Shown piece by piece: positions 22,301 through 35,610 of a DNA stretch of 64,000 bases (position 1 is its first letter; the number at the start of each line of letters is the position of its first letter). The notes under the pieces are model-generated. The model was given only the letters and a program-made list of their open reading frames with translations, ran no database searches and had not been told where the DNA came from. This DNA is from Viscum album (taxonomy: Eukaryota > Streptophyta > Magnoliopsida > Santalales > Viscaceae): NCBI GenBank assembly GCA_963277665.1, contig OY728158.1, forward strand, positions 599,626,818 through 599,690,817, written 5' to 3'. Made by a program: the position numbers and the translations under genes.

Positions 22301-23750
22301 TATCTATTTTAACTATTCCTTATAGCAAAAAAATATTTCCTAATGTGGGTCAAAGTTCCAATTATATATTTTGGGGGAATAATTTACTAATTTAGGAATA
22401 CGTTTTATGGAAGTTATAATACCCTAATATTGGTAATTATCCTTCATATCTTGTTGAATAATATTTATCTGGAAGCAATAATTGATGAAATTCTTATAAT
22501 GAATATAAAAAATATTCCTCCTAGACTAATGGATCCATGAGAGGGTATGATTTTACAAGATGAAACTCCACCATCACTTCTAGTGAAGAATGGTGGTGGA
22601 AAATACTAGCATATCTACATTGAATTTTGAGGATCCATATCTTTCAACCATGACATACTATCTCTTTTTTACAGATGATTCTTATAAATTTGGTTTTCTT
22701 ATATTTTTCCTAGGATAAATAATTCTTGGTAAATATTGTTCTACTATCCCAAAAAGTGATAGTGAAGGGAGTAGAGGCTGACTAGACATTGGATTTAGTA
22801 AAAGATATCGAGGCCAAACCTTATTTGGATAACTTAGTGACATAATACATTCCAAAATCTGAAAGAGGATCGGAGTCTGAATAGGTGGCACTCAATACTC
22901 ATCAAATCACCTATAGGTTTTATGAAAAAACATATAGAAGCCTATTTATATAAACCCTGTAGAAGATACAATAGTGAATCTATCTATAATTGGTTGTTTT
23001 TTCATGACTCTGGGATATGGAGAGTTTGATTATTAACCAATCATGGATGTTATAAAATATTTCATTCAAACCTGAGAGTTCAAAAAGAAGATATTGAAAA
23101 TTTCTCTATGATGTATTCATAAAAAAACCGTGTGAACCTTAGGGATGTTTTAAATTAGTAATCCTATATGTATACTGTGACAATGGCGATGCCTAAACAT
23201 TACATTATAGAATAAAATGATAGTTGATCAACATAGTCAAGAGTTGGACCACCTTTAAGAGATACTATCCATCGTAGAGATAGAACCCAAGGAGAACCAA
23301 CAGTCGGTTAAGGAACTAGAAAAATATATGGCAGGCATGACTACATCTACTTAGATTCTATTTCCTCATAAAGACAAAGAGACTGCCATGCTAGCTAGAA
23401 TTTGATATCAGATCAAACAATGCAGAAAATCCATTGTGAATATTTATTATTCCATGGAATATAGCTTATGATTTTCTCTTCCCCCTTTATAATAGTCAGT
23501 AAGAGGCTATAGAATATGGAGTCTCCTCTTTTGGTTTCAATCAATGAATGAAAAACTATTTTAGTTTTCAAATTTTTGTCAATATTTTTTACACTACTTT
23601 TTTCCACATTGTTTTATGAAAATATTTGAGGGTTGCATAACAATTAACTGGATCAACATAAACAACAAACTAGAATAAACCAAATCACTCATGATTATTC
23701 AATCAATATAGTATGTGGGATTCATTCCTAGGAATGGATCAAGAATGGGT
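19351..23750 (+). pseudogene. Heavily decayed internal region of E2, expected position of the antisense PMD gene
   Basis: By analogy with E1 and with 60.3 kb, the plus-strand antisense gene should lie here. I cannot recognise the PMD core. The longest open stretch is 21142-21414 (90 residues, including ENCPKGGVFLGNHLDFIPNK), with no family I know. A weak similarity links 21,130-21,220 to 880-960 in E1 (GGACCAGTGGTGG versus GGTCCAGTTGTTGG, both followed by GGGGGAGT). Near 23,280-23,340 a short Glu/Gln-rich stretch could be the coiled-coil end. CpG is very rare. Assignment rests mostly on position. Confidence 0.25.
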
Positions 23751-25032
23751 ATAGGTAGAAATATAGTCATTGCACACTATAGTAGGTATATATGTATGGA
23801 TGAACTAACTTGATGTAATAAGAATCATAGAGTGAAATTTGTGATAAGGATCACAATAATTCAAGATGGATCTTCAATTATGAGTGAATGATCTAAATTT
23901 ATCCTAGGCTAGGAGGTCTAGTGAGCATAGATTGACTTCCATAAGGTCATATTGTGTCACTCCATTCATTGTGATTTTTTTTATAAAAAACCTGAATTTT
24001 TATAGAGACTCATATAGGGGAAGCCTAGCATGAAATAACTTGGATTTTTCTTAGGAAACCCTCTATAGGTTTTTTACCTAACAATCTTTGTTCCATTTAT
24101 ATTTAGCATTCGGAATTCTTCTTGAAACCATGAAAGGTTCAAGTCTAGATGACAAAAAACATACTTTTTTCTAGACTTAACATTAGGGATTTTTATCTTG
24201 GTAAGTACCATGTATATTTTCCATTGGTAGTTTAAGGTCATGAATTTTAGACTAATATAGGATAGTGTTTAAGTTTGAATTGATTGGAGCTAGTATAAGG
24301 TAGTTTAAATAGTAACATGTGTGAGGAAAACCCAACATGAATGAGAGCCCAATGTGAAAAATGCATATAATATTACCGAATAGTGCAAGTAGTTTATGGG
24401 AATAGTGCTTAGAAAAATGTATCATGATGTTTAGGAACATTTGATGAGAACCCAAGGTTCAAGAATGAAATTTCATATTCATACCATGAGAATGAGTATG
24501 ACAAGTGGTGCCATAAAATCAATTATTTCAAATCCACTTGAATAGTTGAATTATGAGTTTTATAAGTCTTGTATCATGGAGTTAAAAAAATATATGATGA
24601 AATATGATATATATAAAAAGGATGACCACTAATTATTTCCAAATGACATTATCCACTGTAATACTATTTGGGCGTGTAAGGATTAGACATTAATCCCCTT
24701 AAGACAAGATGCTTCTAGTCTCTAGACCAAAATGGGGGTGTATATATAGATATGTATTGGGGAATGTATGCATATACGAAAAAGGTATCCCTTGTATTCA
24801 AGCATGCTCATTAAAAATAGACAAGGAAGGTTTGTGTGAGCTCAAACACTTGAAAAACAATGTAGGTTATGGAAAAATATATTCAAGGAGGGTCCTGGTA
24901 CCCTAAAAGTTGTATCACTATGTACTAAACATATTTTTGAGGTGAATGGATTTTATGGAACATTTCTCTAACTTTTTTCTATACCAATTGATCTAGTGAG
25001 AATAACCTGGTGTTTTTAAGGATTATATTATA
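23751..25032. other. UTR-like region of E2
   Basis: The stretch 23,840-24,130 follows 2,180-2,450 of E1 landmark by landmark with many C-to-T and G-to-A changes. The stretch at about 24,205-24,275 (CATGTATATTTT, then TTTAAGGTCATG, then TTTAGACTAA) recurs at 56,570-56,640, beyond the giant-LTR block. This suggests that E2 UTR was split by a later insertion at about 25,033. No coding capacity seen; the 65-residue frame at 24709-24906 has no recognisable domain. Confidence 0.35.
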
Positions 25033-26147
25033 ATGACTTAAGATTTTGTACCCTTTTAATTAAATAGTCTTTGACAGCTTTCATCAGACAAAACACCGAA
25101 ATAATGCAACACCCAATTAAAACAAAAAATTAAATATTAAAATTAAATTAATAATATAATCAACAGTATATAAAAATATAATAATCAATTATTTATTATT
25201 TATTTAATTAATATTTTAAAAATGATTCCTTTTTAAGAGCCATTAAAAATGGTATTATATTTTCCCTTAACAAAAAAATTAATCATAGTTATAAGTATAA
25301 TATAATTTTTATTTTTAGATTTATATACTAATATTTAAATATTCAATTATTTATAAATATATGTGAAATATGATTAAGAACACTTAAAGTTTATAATGGG
25401 CTATTTGTTTTAATAAAATCATTTTTTCTTTATATATTTTATTTTTAATTTAAAATAAATTTTTAAATTTTTTTAATTTTTTTTTTAAAAATTGACTTTA
25501 TTTTGGATTAAACATTTCAATATTACCTTTTGTTGATTTTTTGAAATTTTTGTAATGATATTAATTTTTTGGTGAATATTAAAAAATATTATTTTTACAA
25601 ATAACATGACTTTTATTAATATATAAGCATGACTTGTAAATTCATGAAACCATTTAAAAAAATGTATTTTATAAGGGAATTTATAATTTTGTAATTTTTG
25701 GTTTTAATCAACAAACCCATATTTGACATTTTAGAACTTAAGTTATATTTTTCAAAAAAAATGTTTTTAATACATTATAAATTTAGTATTTTAAAATCAC
25801 TTTTTATCAGTTTTATAAAATTCATATAATATAATGGATTTCCAATTTTTAATCATTAGGTAAAAATTATGTAATTATTTCTAATTTATTTTCAATCATA
25901 GAAGAAATATTACATTGGAAAAAACTAGTTCCCTCGAAAAAAATCAAATGGGGTAAAAATGGATTTACCCAAAGGGAATGAACAAAAATGGTTAAAACAT
26001 GTGTAAGAATGGGTTTTTGTGGCCTTTATCATCCTTATCGCTTCCCCTAACCATTATTTTGAAAATTTTTATCTACTTTCCTTGATTTTAACTTCCCACT
26101 AATAATTTTGTTTTGTGTATTTACAAAAAATGTTATCCCTTTTCACT

Positions 26148-26154
26148 TATAAAA
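26148..26154 (+). promoter_or_regulatory. TATA box of LTR A1
   Basis: TATAAAAGGG, preceded about 60 bp upstream by ACTTCCCACTAAT and followed by a C/T-rich CTCCTCTCCTCACATCC stretch. The same arrangement occurs in all four giant LTR copies, which makes this a promoter rather than chance AT richness. Confidence 0.6.
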
Positions 26155-26489
26155 GGGAAACTCCTCTCCTCACATCCCCTCACACAAAAAAGCCCTTATT
26201 TTCTCAAAAAATATGACTAATTATTCCCTCAAAATTCATATACAACTTCAAAAGTTTCTTATATTCTCGAAATACTATCCCTAAAATACTTAACCCCCAT
26301 TAAAAATGAGATAATCCAAGAAGCGAGGTATAAATTTATAACCACCATTTCTTATTTATATTTATTTATGTACACTTATTCTTACTAAAATTAAATTAAA
26401 CCATATTAAAAAGGTAAATTAGTATCATTATCATACTTTTATTTTATTATGAGTATGGTACAATCATTAACCACCTTTCCCTTTTCCTT

Positions 26490-26900
26490 AAAGAAAAAAT
26501 TAAAACTTGAATTGTGCATATGTGTAGACTACTTTTCTACATAAAGAAACTTGTTTCGTTTTCCATCACCACCTAAACTAGAAGGTCAAAGAGGTAAAAT
26601 AAATAAATATTTATGATATATATATATATATCATATTTAATTTCTTGAAATTATTGACCATTTTAATTATTCATTCCTTCAAAAAATGAAATCATCATCT
26701 ACATATTCATATAGATTACCACCACCATGGAACGATGCATTCCTTTTTCATTATCTTATTCATGGATAGTTTAATTTTATATTTTATGAGTATATATGAT
26801 AAATATATGTAATATATAACTTTAATACGGTTAAATATGGATAACACAAAAATTAATTACTTTTTTAAGGAAATCAATTGATATCAGTAAACCACCCGTA
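26490..26900. repeat. About 190-bp tandem units and AT palindrome in LTR A1
   Basis: Units carry a CATATGTGTAGACTAC...TCCATAAAG-type box (near 26,518, 26,700 and, weaker, 26,885). Between them lies a palindromic run (ATGATATATA...ATCAT) at about 26,612-26,635. Equivalent units occur at the same place in the other giant LTRs. Confidence 0.5.
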
Positions 26901-27654
26901 ACTAGTTCATCATCATATTATTCCTCATAAAACATGGGTAAAATTACCATGTGATGGAATTATTAAATTAATTATATTTATAAAACATTTATTACATTAA
27001 ATTTAATTGATTGGAAATGATGAAATTTTGGAGAATATGGATTATCAACATCACTCCTATGAACCTATTTTAAAACGGTCAAGATTATTGACACTCGATG
27101 TTAAAAATAGATTATAACAATATAATACATGAAGCGATTTGATATTAATGAAGAATATAAATGAAAATTTAAATGAATAAGTTTCTGAAATAGCTAATTA
27201 ATATGTTTATATTTATGATATAGGAGGCTAAATAACTTCTGTTGAAATCAGGGGTAAAGGTAAGGGACTTGGTAACTCACACTCCTTTCTTTGAGTTATA
27301 TAATTTTTATTTAACCTCATTCTTCCAAGATATCCCATTTTGAAGGATTTTATCTAGTTTAATTATAGGTAAAAATATTTTTTGATCCAAATATACTTCC
27401 GTGGAATGTTTTATTATCACTTAAAAAAGATCCTTTTCAAAAGAGACTCGTAACTATGGATTTTACATCGATGGATACAAAATTGTTTCCAGAAAGATAT
27501 TTTAATGATTTAGTTTTCATTTTCCTTGATATATTAAAAATGGTCTACATATAATGTAATTTTGTTTCATGTTTCAATGAATTTTTTTATTTTATTTTGT
27601 TATTATTTTGGGTGATCAAGTTTTCAAAATCCAATGACTTAATTCATGATGGTA

Positions 27655-27915
27655 TTCTTTACTATTTAGATGTTTTAAAAAACCCATTTTATTTCCATAG
27701 ATTTTTTTTGAAAAGTCAATGATTGCAATTTTTAATTTTTAGGAAACAAATTTTATTTCCATGGGTTCTTTATGAAAAGTTAACTATTTAAATTTTTATG
27801 TTTTATGAAACCTATTTTATTTCCATGGGTTCTTTATAATAATAGAATGGTTTTCATTTATAAGTTTTATTAAACCCATTTTAATCCAATGGGTTATTTA
27901 TGATGTGAAGAGTGG
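27655..27915. repeat. About 66-bp tandem repeats at the end of LTR A1
   Basis: Four units with the core CCCATTTTATTTCCATGGGTT followed by CTTTATGAAAAGT. The same array is present in A2 at about 55,480-55,735. Confidence 0.65.
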
Positions 27916-27940
27916 ATGTCCATGAATTATAAAAACAATT

Positions 27941-28736
27941 CAAGATATAGAAATTTATTAAATAGGGGTTATAGTACATGGTAAATGGTAAAACATTATT
28001 TGTGCTAATCGACCACTTTGACTATGCGACTCAGTTTAGGGGGAGCACAATTTTATAAATCATGTGAGGAGGCCCTGGTAACCATAGAAGATATGGGAAG
28101 AGACATTAGAATGGATTTAAAATGGCTTTCCAAACCATGTGGGTGGCCTAATTAACCATAAATAGGAATTTTCTTTAATAGTGGGGCTTTTATGGTTAGT
28201 TCATGGTTTGGGAACACATGTGGATAAACCATGCACCTCATCAAAATTTCCAAATTACCAATTTTACCTCCTAAATGTTTTTTAAAATAACCTAATTTTC
28301 TCGACCATTTTACCCCCATTATCCATTAGTGCATCCCAATATTCTCCTCCTCTTATAATGGGGAATCTAATTTAATCCTTGGCCGTTTGGAGTACCATTT
28401 CTTACTATTTGAAGTCGTATGTAAGTATACAAGTTCATTTCCTTATATTCTCTATATGTTTCACAACTTATTTGTCTCTCATCATTTACATATCATATTA
28501 CCTATTTCTTGGGGGTTTATTTCACTTTTTTTTTCATCCATTTTAGATAAAATCAATGGTCGGGACAAGGCATGTGGATATCTATGATCTTAAGGTAAGT
28601 GGTCCAAAATCTTTTCCCATAGTCTTGATATTTTTCATGTTTATGTGGTGTGTGACATGGAGATAATGTGTTGCAAATTATATTTCTTAACTAAAAAAAT
28701 ATATTTATCGTTAAATTGAAATTATATATATATATA
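27941..28736. other. Unassigned AT-rich segment between LTR copies A1 and B1
   Basis: No similarity to the rest of the window was noticed. It has one 66-residue open frame (28387-28587) with no recognisable domain, and ends in an (AT)n run just before B1. Confidence 0.3.
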
Positions 28737-30697
28737 TAACACCTAGATATTTTAAAATAACAACATCTTGTTTGATAGCATATACAACACACAACACCTA
28801 ACTTAAACGACCAACAAAATATACTATTTAAATACAACTATTATAACCTAACTATTCAATTTTAGGGTATGAGTAGGATTAAATATGTTTTGAAATATAT
28901 ATTAAATTATTAATAAATATAAATTTATTCACAAATTCTTATTACTAATAATTCAATTCTTAGAAAATTCAATTTATTCTTCAAAAATATGTTTTCTTAA
29001 AAAACGATTTTAACTATTTTTTGTTTGAAAATAATATAATTAATATATTAAAATTATATAAAATGTACTTGATAAAATTATCTTCATTTTTGATTCATCA
29101 TATTAAAATAATCTTAGGGATAATTTCTTGAATTTTTCTAAAACGTTTGATTTTTAAATGAATAGTGAAAATACTAATTTTTTATTGAAAACTATTTTTA
29201 AAAGCATAATGTATTTCCATTTTAATTAATTAAAATAATTTTTAATAATTTTTAGATTAAATTAAATCTTTATACTATATAAAATATATGAATTTAAATC
29301 CATATGATTATTATCACTAGTCATATAATTAATGTAAGATCACTTATGCTGGAAAAATACATTCCTTGAAAACCTGTTTTTGGCACATTTTGTGATTTTA
29401 TTTTAAATTAAATTCTGAAACTTACATGAAATGAATTTGGTTAAGTGAATTCCATATTTTGAATCATCATAATTAATATTATGTAATAATATCAACTAAA
29501 TTTTTTATCATAATGAATAGTAAAAATAGTAAGAATGTGTTAACATGGTTAAGGGTGATACATGTTTACATGGGGTTACACTAAATAGATAAGGGTTATA
29601 ATGACATAAATACTTGAATATTTTCTATTTTATTTATATATTTCAATTATATATCATCTATTTTTTAGGAATTTCCCATTTTTGGATACATATTTCCTTG
29701 ATTATGACCTTTATAATAATTTATGTAAAGAAAAAGACAAAATTTATTTATCTTACTCTTAAAAATCACTTATTTTTTCACAAATGGATAAGAAGAAGTT
29801 ATGTTTGCTTACACATATTCATTTGAAGGATAAATAAATTTTAATTTTTAATGGTAATTTATTTCTAATTTTTAGTGATGAAATAATTAACTTAAATGCT
29901 CAAGTAATGCAGATACAATAATTATTTAATTAAAAGAAAAGTAAAATAAATGATTATAAGACTATAAAAAGTAAAATAATTTGAATAAATTATTATTTTA
30001 CAAAAACATAGATAATTATAATGTTTTAGGTACATATAAAGGGTTTACATTGTAATTATATACTGTTCTTGATGTTTTAAAAGTGAAATTAAATGAATAG
30101 TGACAAAAATGACTTTAATGAAATGTTATGTTAAATAATATTTTATTAAATTATTTAAAAATCCTAAAAATAATGAAATAGGAAAATTAGGATGATAAAT
30201 GATCTAAAATTTCAACCCATTTACATTAATCATCCAATTGTTTTCTTATAAGTTTGATTATAATCCCATCAATTTAAAAAAGTTGTTACTATGGTTAAAG
30301 TTAAAACAGGGTTTTGCACATTTCATGTGCTTGTGTAAAGCTTAATTGTAAACACACATCATTTTTTTATATGATAAATTGAATTTATTATTTATAATTA
30401 GTGGGTCCAAATTATTTAATAATTCTCATTTATTTTTAGGTTAAGAGGATAAATTTTCTATGTAAATAAACAAACCAGTCACTGTGGTGAATAATAAATT
30501 GGTAAAAGGGAGTAACATGTGAGGTTAAGAGAATAAAATTTCTAAGAAAAGTTTAATTTTTTCTTTTTTGGAGGTTTTTATCGAAGGTATATTATATAAA
30601 ATCTATTATTTATAAATTTTGGAGGCACTTTGGTTGAGAATATCTTCCCATTATTGAATAGTTGTGGGTATCTACAAAAATGTATCTCCTCCACAAT

Positions 30698-30704
30698 TAT
30701 AAAA
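30698..30704 (+). promoter_or_regulatory. TATA box of LTR B1
   Basis: TATAAAAGGG, with CTTCCCATTATTGAA about 55 bp upstream, as in the other giant LTR copies. Confidence 0.6.
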
Positions 30705-31029
30705 GGGAACTTACTAAAATAACTTATTCACACCTTCTAATCCATTTATCTTGACAAAAACCTAAAACAATATCTCAAAAAAATCCTTATAAATTTTATA
30801 TATCTATTTTCATTCCCAAAATACTAACTCTAGGGACCTTAACAAGAGATCTGAAGAAGGTTTTTCCAAGTGAAGGTAATTGTCTTCACTAATATCTTTC
30901 TTTGTATGTATTCTCTTACCAACTTCATCCATTTATTAATAATTCATATATAATAACAAAATAATATATCATATAATAATATTTAATTATGTTTATGTAA
31001 TAACCTATAATCTTCCCCTCTTCTATCAA

Positions 31030-31510
31030 GTGGGAAATGATGTTGCCGATCATGTGTACAACGAACTATCACATCGCGATATGATGTAATTCATTTTAGT
31101 TATCTAAAACTTATGAATATTATTACTGATAGATTTAATATATATATATATCTATTATAATAATGAAATATTTTTCATTCTATAAATATAATATATAATT
31201 TACTTTTGTATATTTTAATTCATTGAAAAATGATAATGTCGTTCGTGCGCATGTGTTGGAAACCACCTCCTCGAAGTGTTGTGATTTGTACTTTATCACC
31301 AAGTCACAAGGTTGATATATATAAATATATTAAATTAAATTAAATATTATTTTTTATATAATTTTTAATATATAAATATAAAATAATACATTTCTTCTTT
31401 TCAAAATTATCATTGGAAAATGGAAAGTTACTCATGCATATATACAATTTACTATCTCTAAGATTGTAACATAGTTAATTTTTCATAGTCATATTTCATG
31501 GTAAGTTTAA
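31030..31510. repeat. About 190-bp tandem units in LTR B1
   Basis: Three units (near 31,040, 31,235 and 31,420), each with a motif like ATGTTG...TCATGTGTAC...CTACC...TCG..GTGATGTAA, followed by AT-rich DNA with an (AT)n run. These are among the few spots with CpG in this region (ATCGCGAT near 31,073; GTCGTTCGTGCGC near 31,239). Confidence 0.5.
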
Positions 31511-33900
31511 AAATTATAATTAATATATAAAAATTATAATTATTTAAGTATTATTATTCAATATATGATGAAATCGCTACTATTTTTACCATAATCAACC
31601 TACTGATGTCATTTTGGACATATGAACCGAATATCCCAAAACAGCTTCCTCGATTAACTTAATTGATTAAGTAATTAAATATGACAAAGTAAGAAATAAA
31701 ATAATAAGAATAATAAAAATTAATAAGGATTTTAATCAAGTAAATAATAAACATATGTTTATTATCTATGATGACAAATAATGTATGTGATGAGACAGAC
31801 TTGATGTGAGGTATTTCATCTCAATTACCTATCATTGGGACATATTTCAATTTTATGCACCAATTTATTTTATATAGTGTACATAATAACACTTTAACAT
31901 GTTATATCATTAATCCTTCATAATTCATGGCATGATAAGTTTCAATTTTAATTATTTAATGTAAAGGGAATTGAATTGAAAGTTATCAAGTGGTAATGAA
32001 TATAATACCTCAATTTAATTTCATTGAGTTATATTTCTTAATTTTCATTGATATTATAATATTATGCATATAATTACTTTTTAAAAATTATGTTTCATTT
32101 AATTTTTTTTATTTTAATTTATATTTTTTACATATAATAAATGCATTGATTAATTATCACTTTAGAGGTATGATATTTTTAGGCTATTTCATCTCAATTT
32201 CAACTCTATATGGGCACATTTTGTATTATGTACCTATTTATTTTTATGTAGTGTATCTACTTCCCCTTTTATTTATTATATAATTAATATATTTAAATTC
32301 ATGTTATTTAATGTTTCATTGTATGTTATTTATTTAATGGGGTATATTATACAAAAGTCATGAAATTGGTAAGGGTTTATTTCATAATCTCATTATTATT
32401 TAGGATTATTTATGTTTAAACATCCACTAGGGTAATTATACAATATTTCTATCTTAGACAAAAAATATTTCATTATCCTCTATTTATTTTGTAAAATTAT
32501 ATTTTTTCCTTTAATTTCAATTTTTAATGTACACAAAAGATCAAAAAAGTTTTTAAAGAAAAATAAGCATAATTTCCTCTTTAGTCTATAATTTTCCTTC
32601 AATGTCCATGATTTCCAAAAATTATTTCAATTTTTTTTAACATTATCCATTGATTTGTTAATTACATTTTACAAATGTTTTACTTAAAAAATTGGTTGAA
32701 AATAAATCTTTTTGTTTTTCTAGAATGTGGTAATTTTTGAATTTTCTTAAAAACATGTGAAAGGAATCTATGGTTTAATATACTCAGCATGAAAAAAATT
32801 TCCCACTTGAATTAACCATAATTGATATTACTATAACATTATTAGTTTCCCTGATACATTTCAAAGAATTATCTTCCCAATATTATTGAAATATTTAGTT
32901 TTTAAAAGGGTTTTTCAAAAAGAAAAGGGTATTTTCCTCAAGAGTGCTTTTAATGACATTTTTTTATTTCTATTAATCAATGAAAAAACCATATTTTTCT
33001 TATGATCCACTAGTGATATATTTTAATAATACCATTCTTATTACTTATTTGGAAGGTTTATGATCAGTTTGACCAGGGATGCATAATTTTGATAACATTC
33101 TCCATATTACAAAGGATGGTTTATGATTATGTCTATTGATTAGAAAATTGTAAGCATTTCATATGATAGTTTTTTCAATAATAATGTTTACATTGATTAT
33201 GTCACACCTATTTAATATGATAAATTCACTGGACTTAGTAAGTGATGGGTCTTCTATATCCCCTCCATGCATCAGTAAGTTTCATGATACAAACTAGTTT
33301 GGGTATATGGGAAAGGCCTTTCCCATTTATGTTTGTTATCATAGAACTAGGCCTTGATAGTAAGTTTATGTTATCCATAATTATGCATTCCATCATTATT
33401 ATATTATTTATTACTATACATGTGATTATTTGAATAGTTATGATATCCATGGATGTGCTTCAATCTCACATGATTAGTCATATAGAATTATTTGATCCTC
33501 CATTATTCCTACCATATTATTATTTATGGTCAATTTATTGATTAAATGACATGTATTTTTAGTTGTTTTCATTGTTATATTTATTGTGAATTTTTTTACT
33601 CATGATATCTTTTTTATGCATAACCCATACTGATAATATGATCTCACTCTTATTTTGTTTCCTTTACATAGGTTATAAAGAAGGAATATTTGAATGAGTT
33701 CATTGAGGAAAAATATTCACTTTCACTTTTTCCAATATTTTATGGTTTCAAATGTGATGAGATATTCGAGTACGTATCTAGTTTACCAAGGGTACTAAAC
33801 TATTATGTCCTTTCATATGCAATCACCTGTGTCTTATTACTCTATAATAAAGTTACCAATAGATCTGGAATACCAGAGTTGGGGTATTTATAGTTTATTT

Positions 33901-35610
33901 CATAGAATATTCAGTATAAATATTGGAAACATGATTTAGGAAAACATAGTTTGGGGAACATAACCCTATGATCGAATGTGAGGAAATTCCCAAAAGACAC
34001 TATGTTTATGATTTTGATGAGTATAGTTTAATATTTTTAGTTACCATTATGGGTTAATAATTTTATGGATGATTATATGTTTAAAGAAATAGATAACCCT
34101 TTTTATATTTTGTGTAATGGTAATTTAACATGATTAATTGTATTTTCGGAGATATTTATAGGAATATAACCCTTAAGTTTACTAAATGATTAGTGAAAAG
34201 GTTATTTTATGATTTTTTATAGATATAAGTTTAAAAGTTTTTATAACCGTTATTGTTTATATGAAATTTGATGATGACGTAATTATGAGTTATTAAAACT
34301 TGGAATTATATGTTTTAATATAAATAGTGCCATGTGATTGAAACGTTATTTGGATGATAATGTTATTTTAGAAACTTTTCTTCATTTCTTTGGGATTTTA
34401 TTAGAATTATATTAATATCGTATTAGAAAATTGACAAACCATTTTACGGGTGAAAACCATTAAAATATGGAAATTATACTGGTCTTGAACCCATATGTGA
34501 AGAATGATAAGGGTGAAATTCTTACTAGTGTCCTATGTGATGTCCATGTTAGTATAATTTTTTTTCTAAAATGATTTAATGATTAAATATTAAGTTAATT
34601 TTTGAAAACATATTATTGGATTATATATTTAAAATTAATATGTTTTTGAGGTAATTAATGATATTTTAGGAGACATTTTATTGGGTTAAGATATATATAA
34701 ACATTGGGTTTATCATAAAAGATTATTTGGGAAGAATGATATTATATTTTTAAAGGTGTTTTCTAATGGGATGAGATAACCTTTTAGGTTAAAACATTAT
34801 TTAATGTTAAAAATATTCAGGTTAATTTTGATGTAGGGCTATTTATTTGTTAAATAATCTATGTTTAACATTCAGTATAAATATTAATGTAAAATTTATT
34901 ATTTATCCATATTAAATTTATACATTTTTTTGTTATATTACCTCATGATAATCATTTAAAAATTGATTTTATTATAGATAAGAGGAATATCTTGTTGATA
35001 TTTTATAGACTATATGATTCATTAAAAATATATTTTAGTATTTGGGCGTACAAAATTCATCATGGATACTCATTTCTTTGAGTAATAAATTAAGAAGATG
35101 TTGATCAAAGCACAACCAATGTATGATATTGCACTAATGAAAAAAAATATATTATGTAAATATATTTTATGATTTTATATATTTTTATAGTAAAATATCC
35201 CCTCAAATTTGAGAAAAGTATACTTAAATGAATATTTTATACATTTACCTCTATTTTTGATGAATAAATGGTATTTTTCACACCTCCTCGGTTTATGGTC
35301 ATTAAATTTCTGAAGATCATCTACATTCATATGATCAATGATCTATGTTAATATCCATCCTAATTTTGGGAATACAATTTTATTCATTTTACATATTTTA
35401 ACTTACCAATAATTTTTTCCAACATGTAAACCTAATTATTTTTTATTCTAGATTCCCTTCATTCTTACATTTCTCTCTTATTAAGAGGATGTTTTACTAA
35501 CCATTTTATGATGTGAGATTTCAAAAAAGGTATTATCAGAGAGAAAAAATTTGATTTCTAAGTTCAAATTCAAATTGTAAGGATGAAATTTATTAATTAT
35601 AGGTAGAATA
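33901..35610. other. 1.7-kb non-coding interval between LTR copies B1 and B2
   Basis: If B1 and B2 are the two LTRs of one element, this is its whole internal region. I see no gag or pol frame, no clear primer binding site after 33,900 and no clear polypurine tract before 35,611. A site resembling a tRNA-Met primer binding site (GGTATTATCAGAG near 35,530) is at the wrong end for a plus-oriented element. Confidence 0.35.

Larger units (their letters stand above)
25033..27940 (+). mobile_element. Giant LTR copy A1 (truncated at its 3' end)
   Basis: Matches 52,860-55,760 (A2) along its whole length by shared landmarks: the start region (TTTTGTACCCTTTTAATTAA versus TTTTAGACCCTTTAAATTAA), the core promoter, an AT palindrome, and the CCATGGGTTCTTTATGAAAA repeats near the end. 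It lacks the last few hundred bases that A2 has and stops matching near 27,940. Very AT-rich, almost no CpG, no ORF. Confidence 0.5.
28737..33900 (+). mobile_element. Giant LTR copy B1 (about 5.16 kb)
   Basis: Matches 35,611-40,748 (B2) in order over its whole length. Landmarks: the start region (GATAGCATATACAACACACA versus AATAGCATATAAGACACGCA), the core promoter at 30,698, the tandem units at 31,030-31,500, the ATCTCAATT...TATGCACC blocks at 31,810 and 32,190, and CCCTCCATGCATC at 33,260. It ends with GAATGAGTTCA...GTTTACCAAGG and GAGTTGGGGTATTTATA at 33,885-33,901. No coding capacity; the 67-residue frame at 33690-33893 lies in this LTR end and is not conserved in B2. LTR status is inferred from the pairing, the promoter and the similarity to A and C copies; no primer binding site was found. 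Confidence 0.5.

Noticed and set aside
23413..23607. 64-residue minus-strand ORF
   Set aside because: Lysine/isoleucine-rich translation of AT-rich DNA with no start context or domain.
35525..35545. GGTATTATCAGAG as a primer binding site for the B element
   Set aside because: It has an inserted base pair run and sits just upstream of B2 rather than just downstream of B1.
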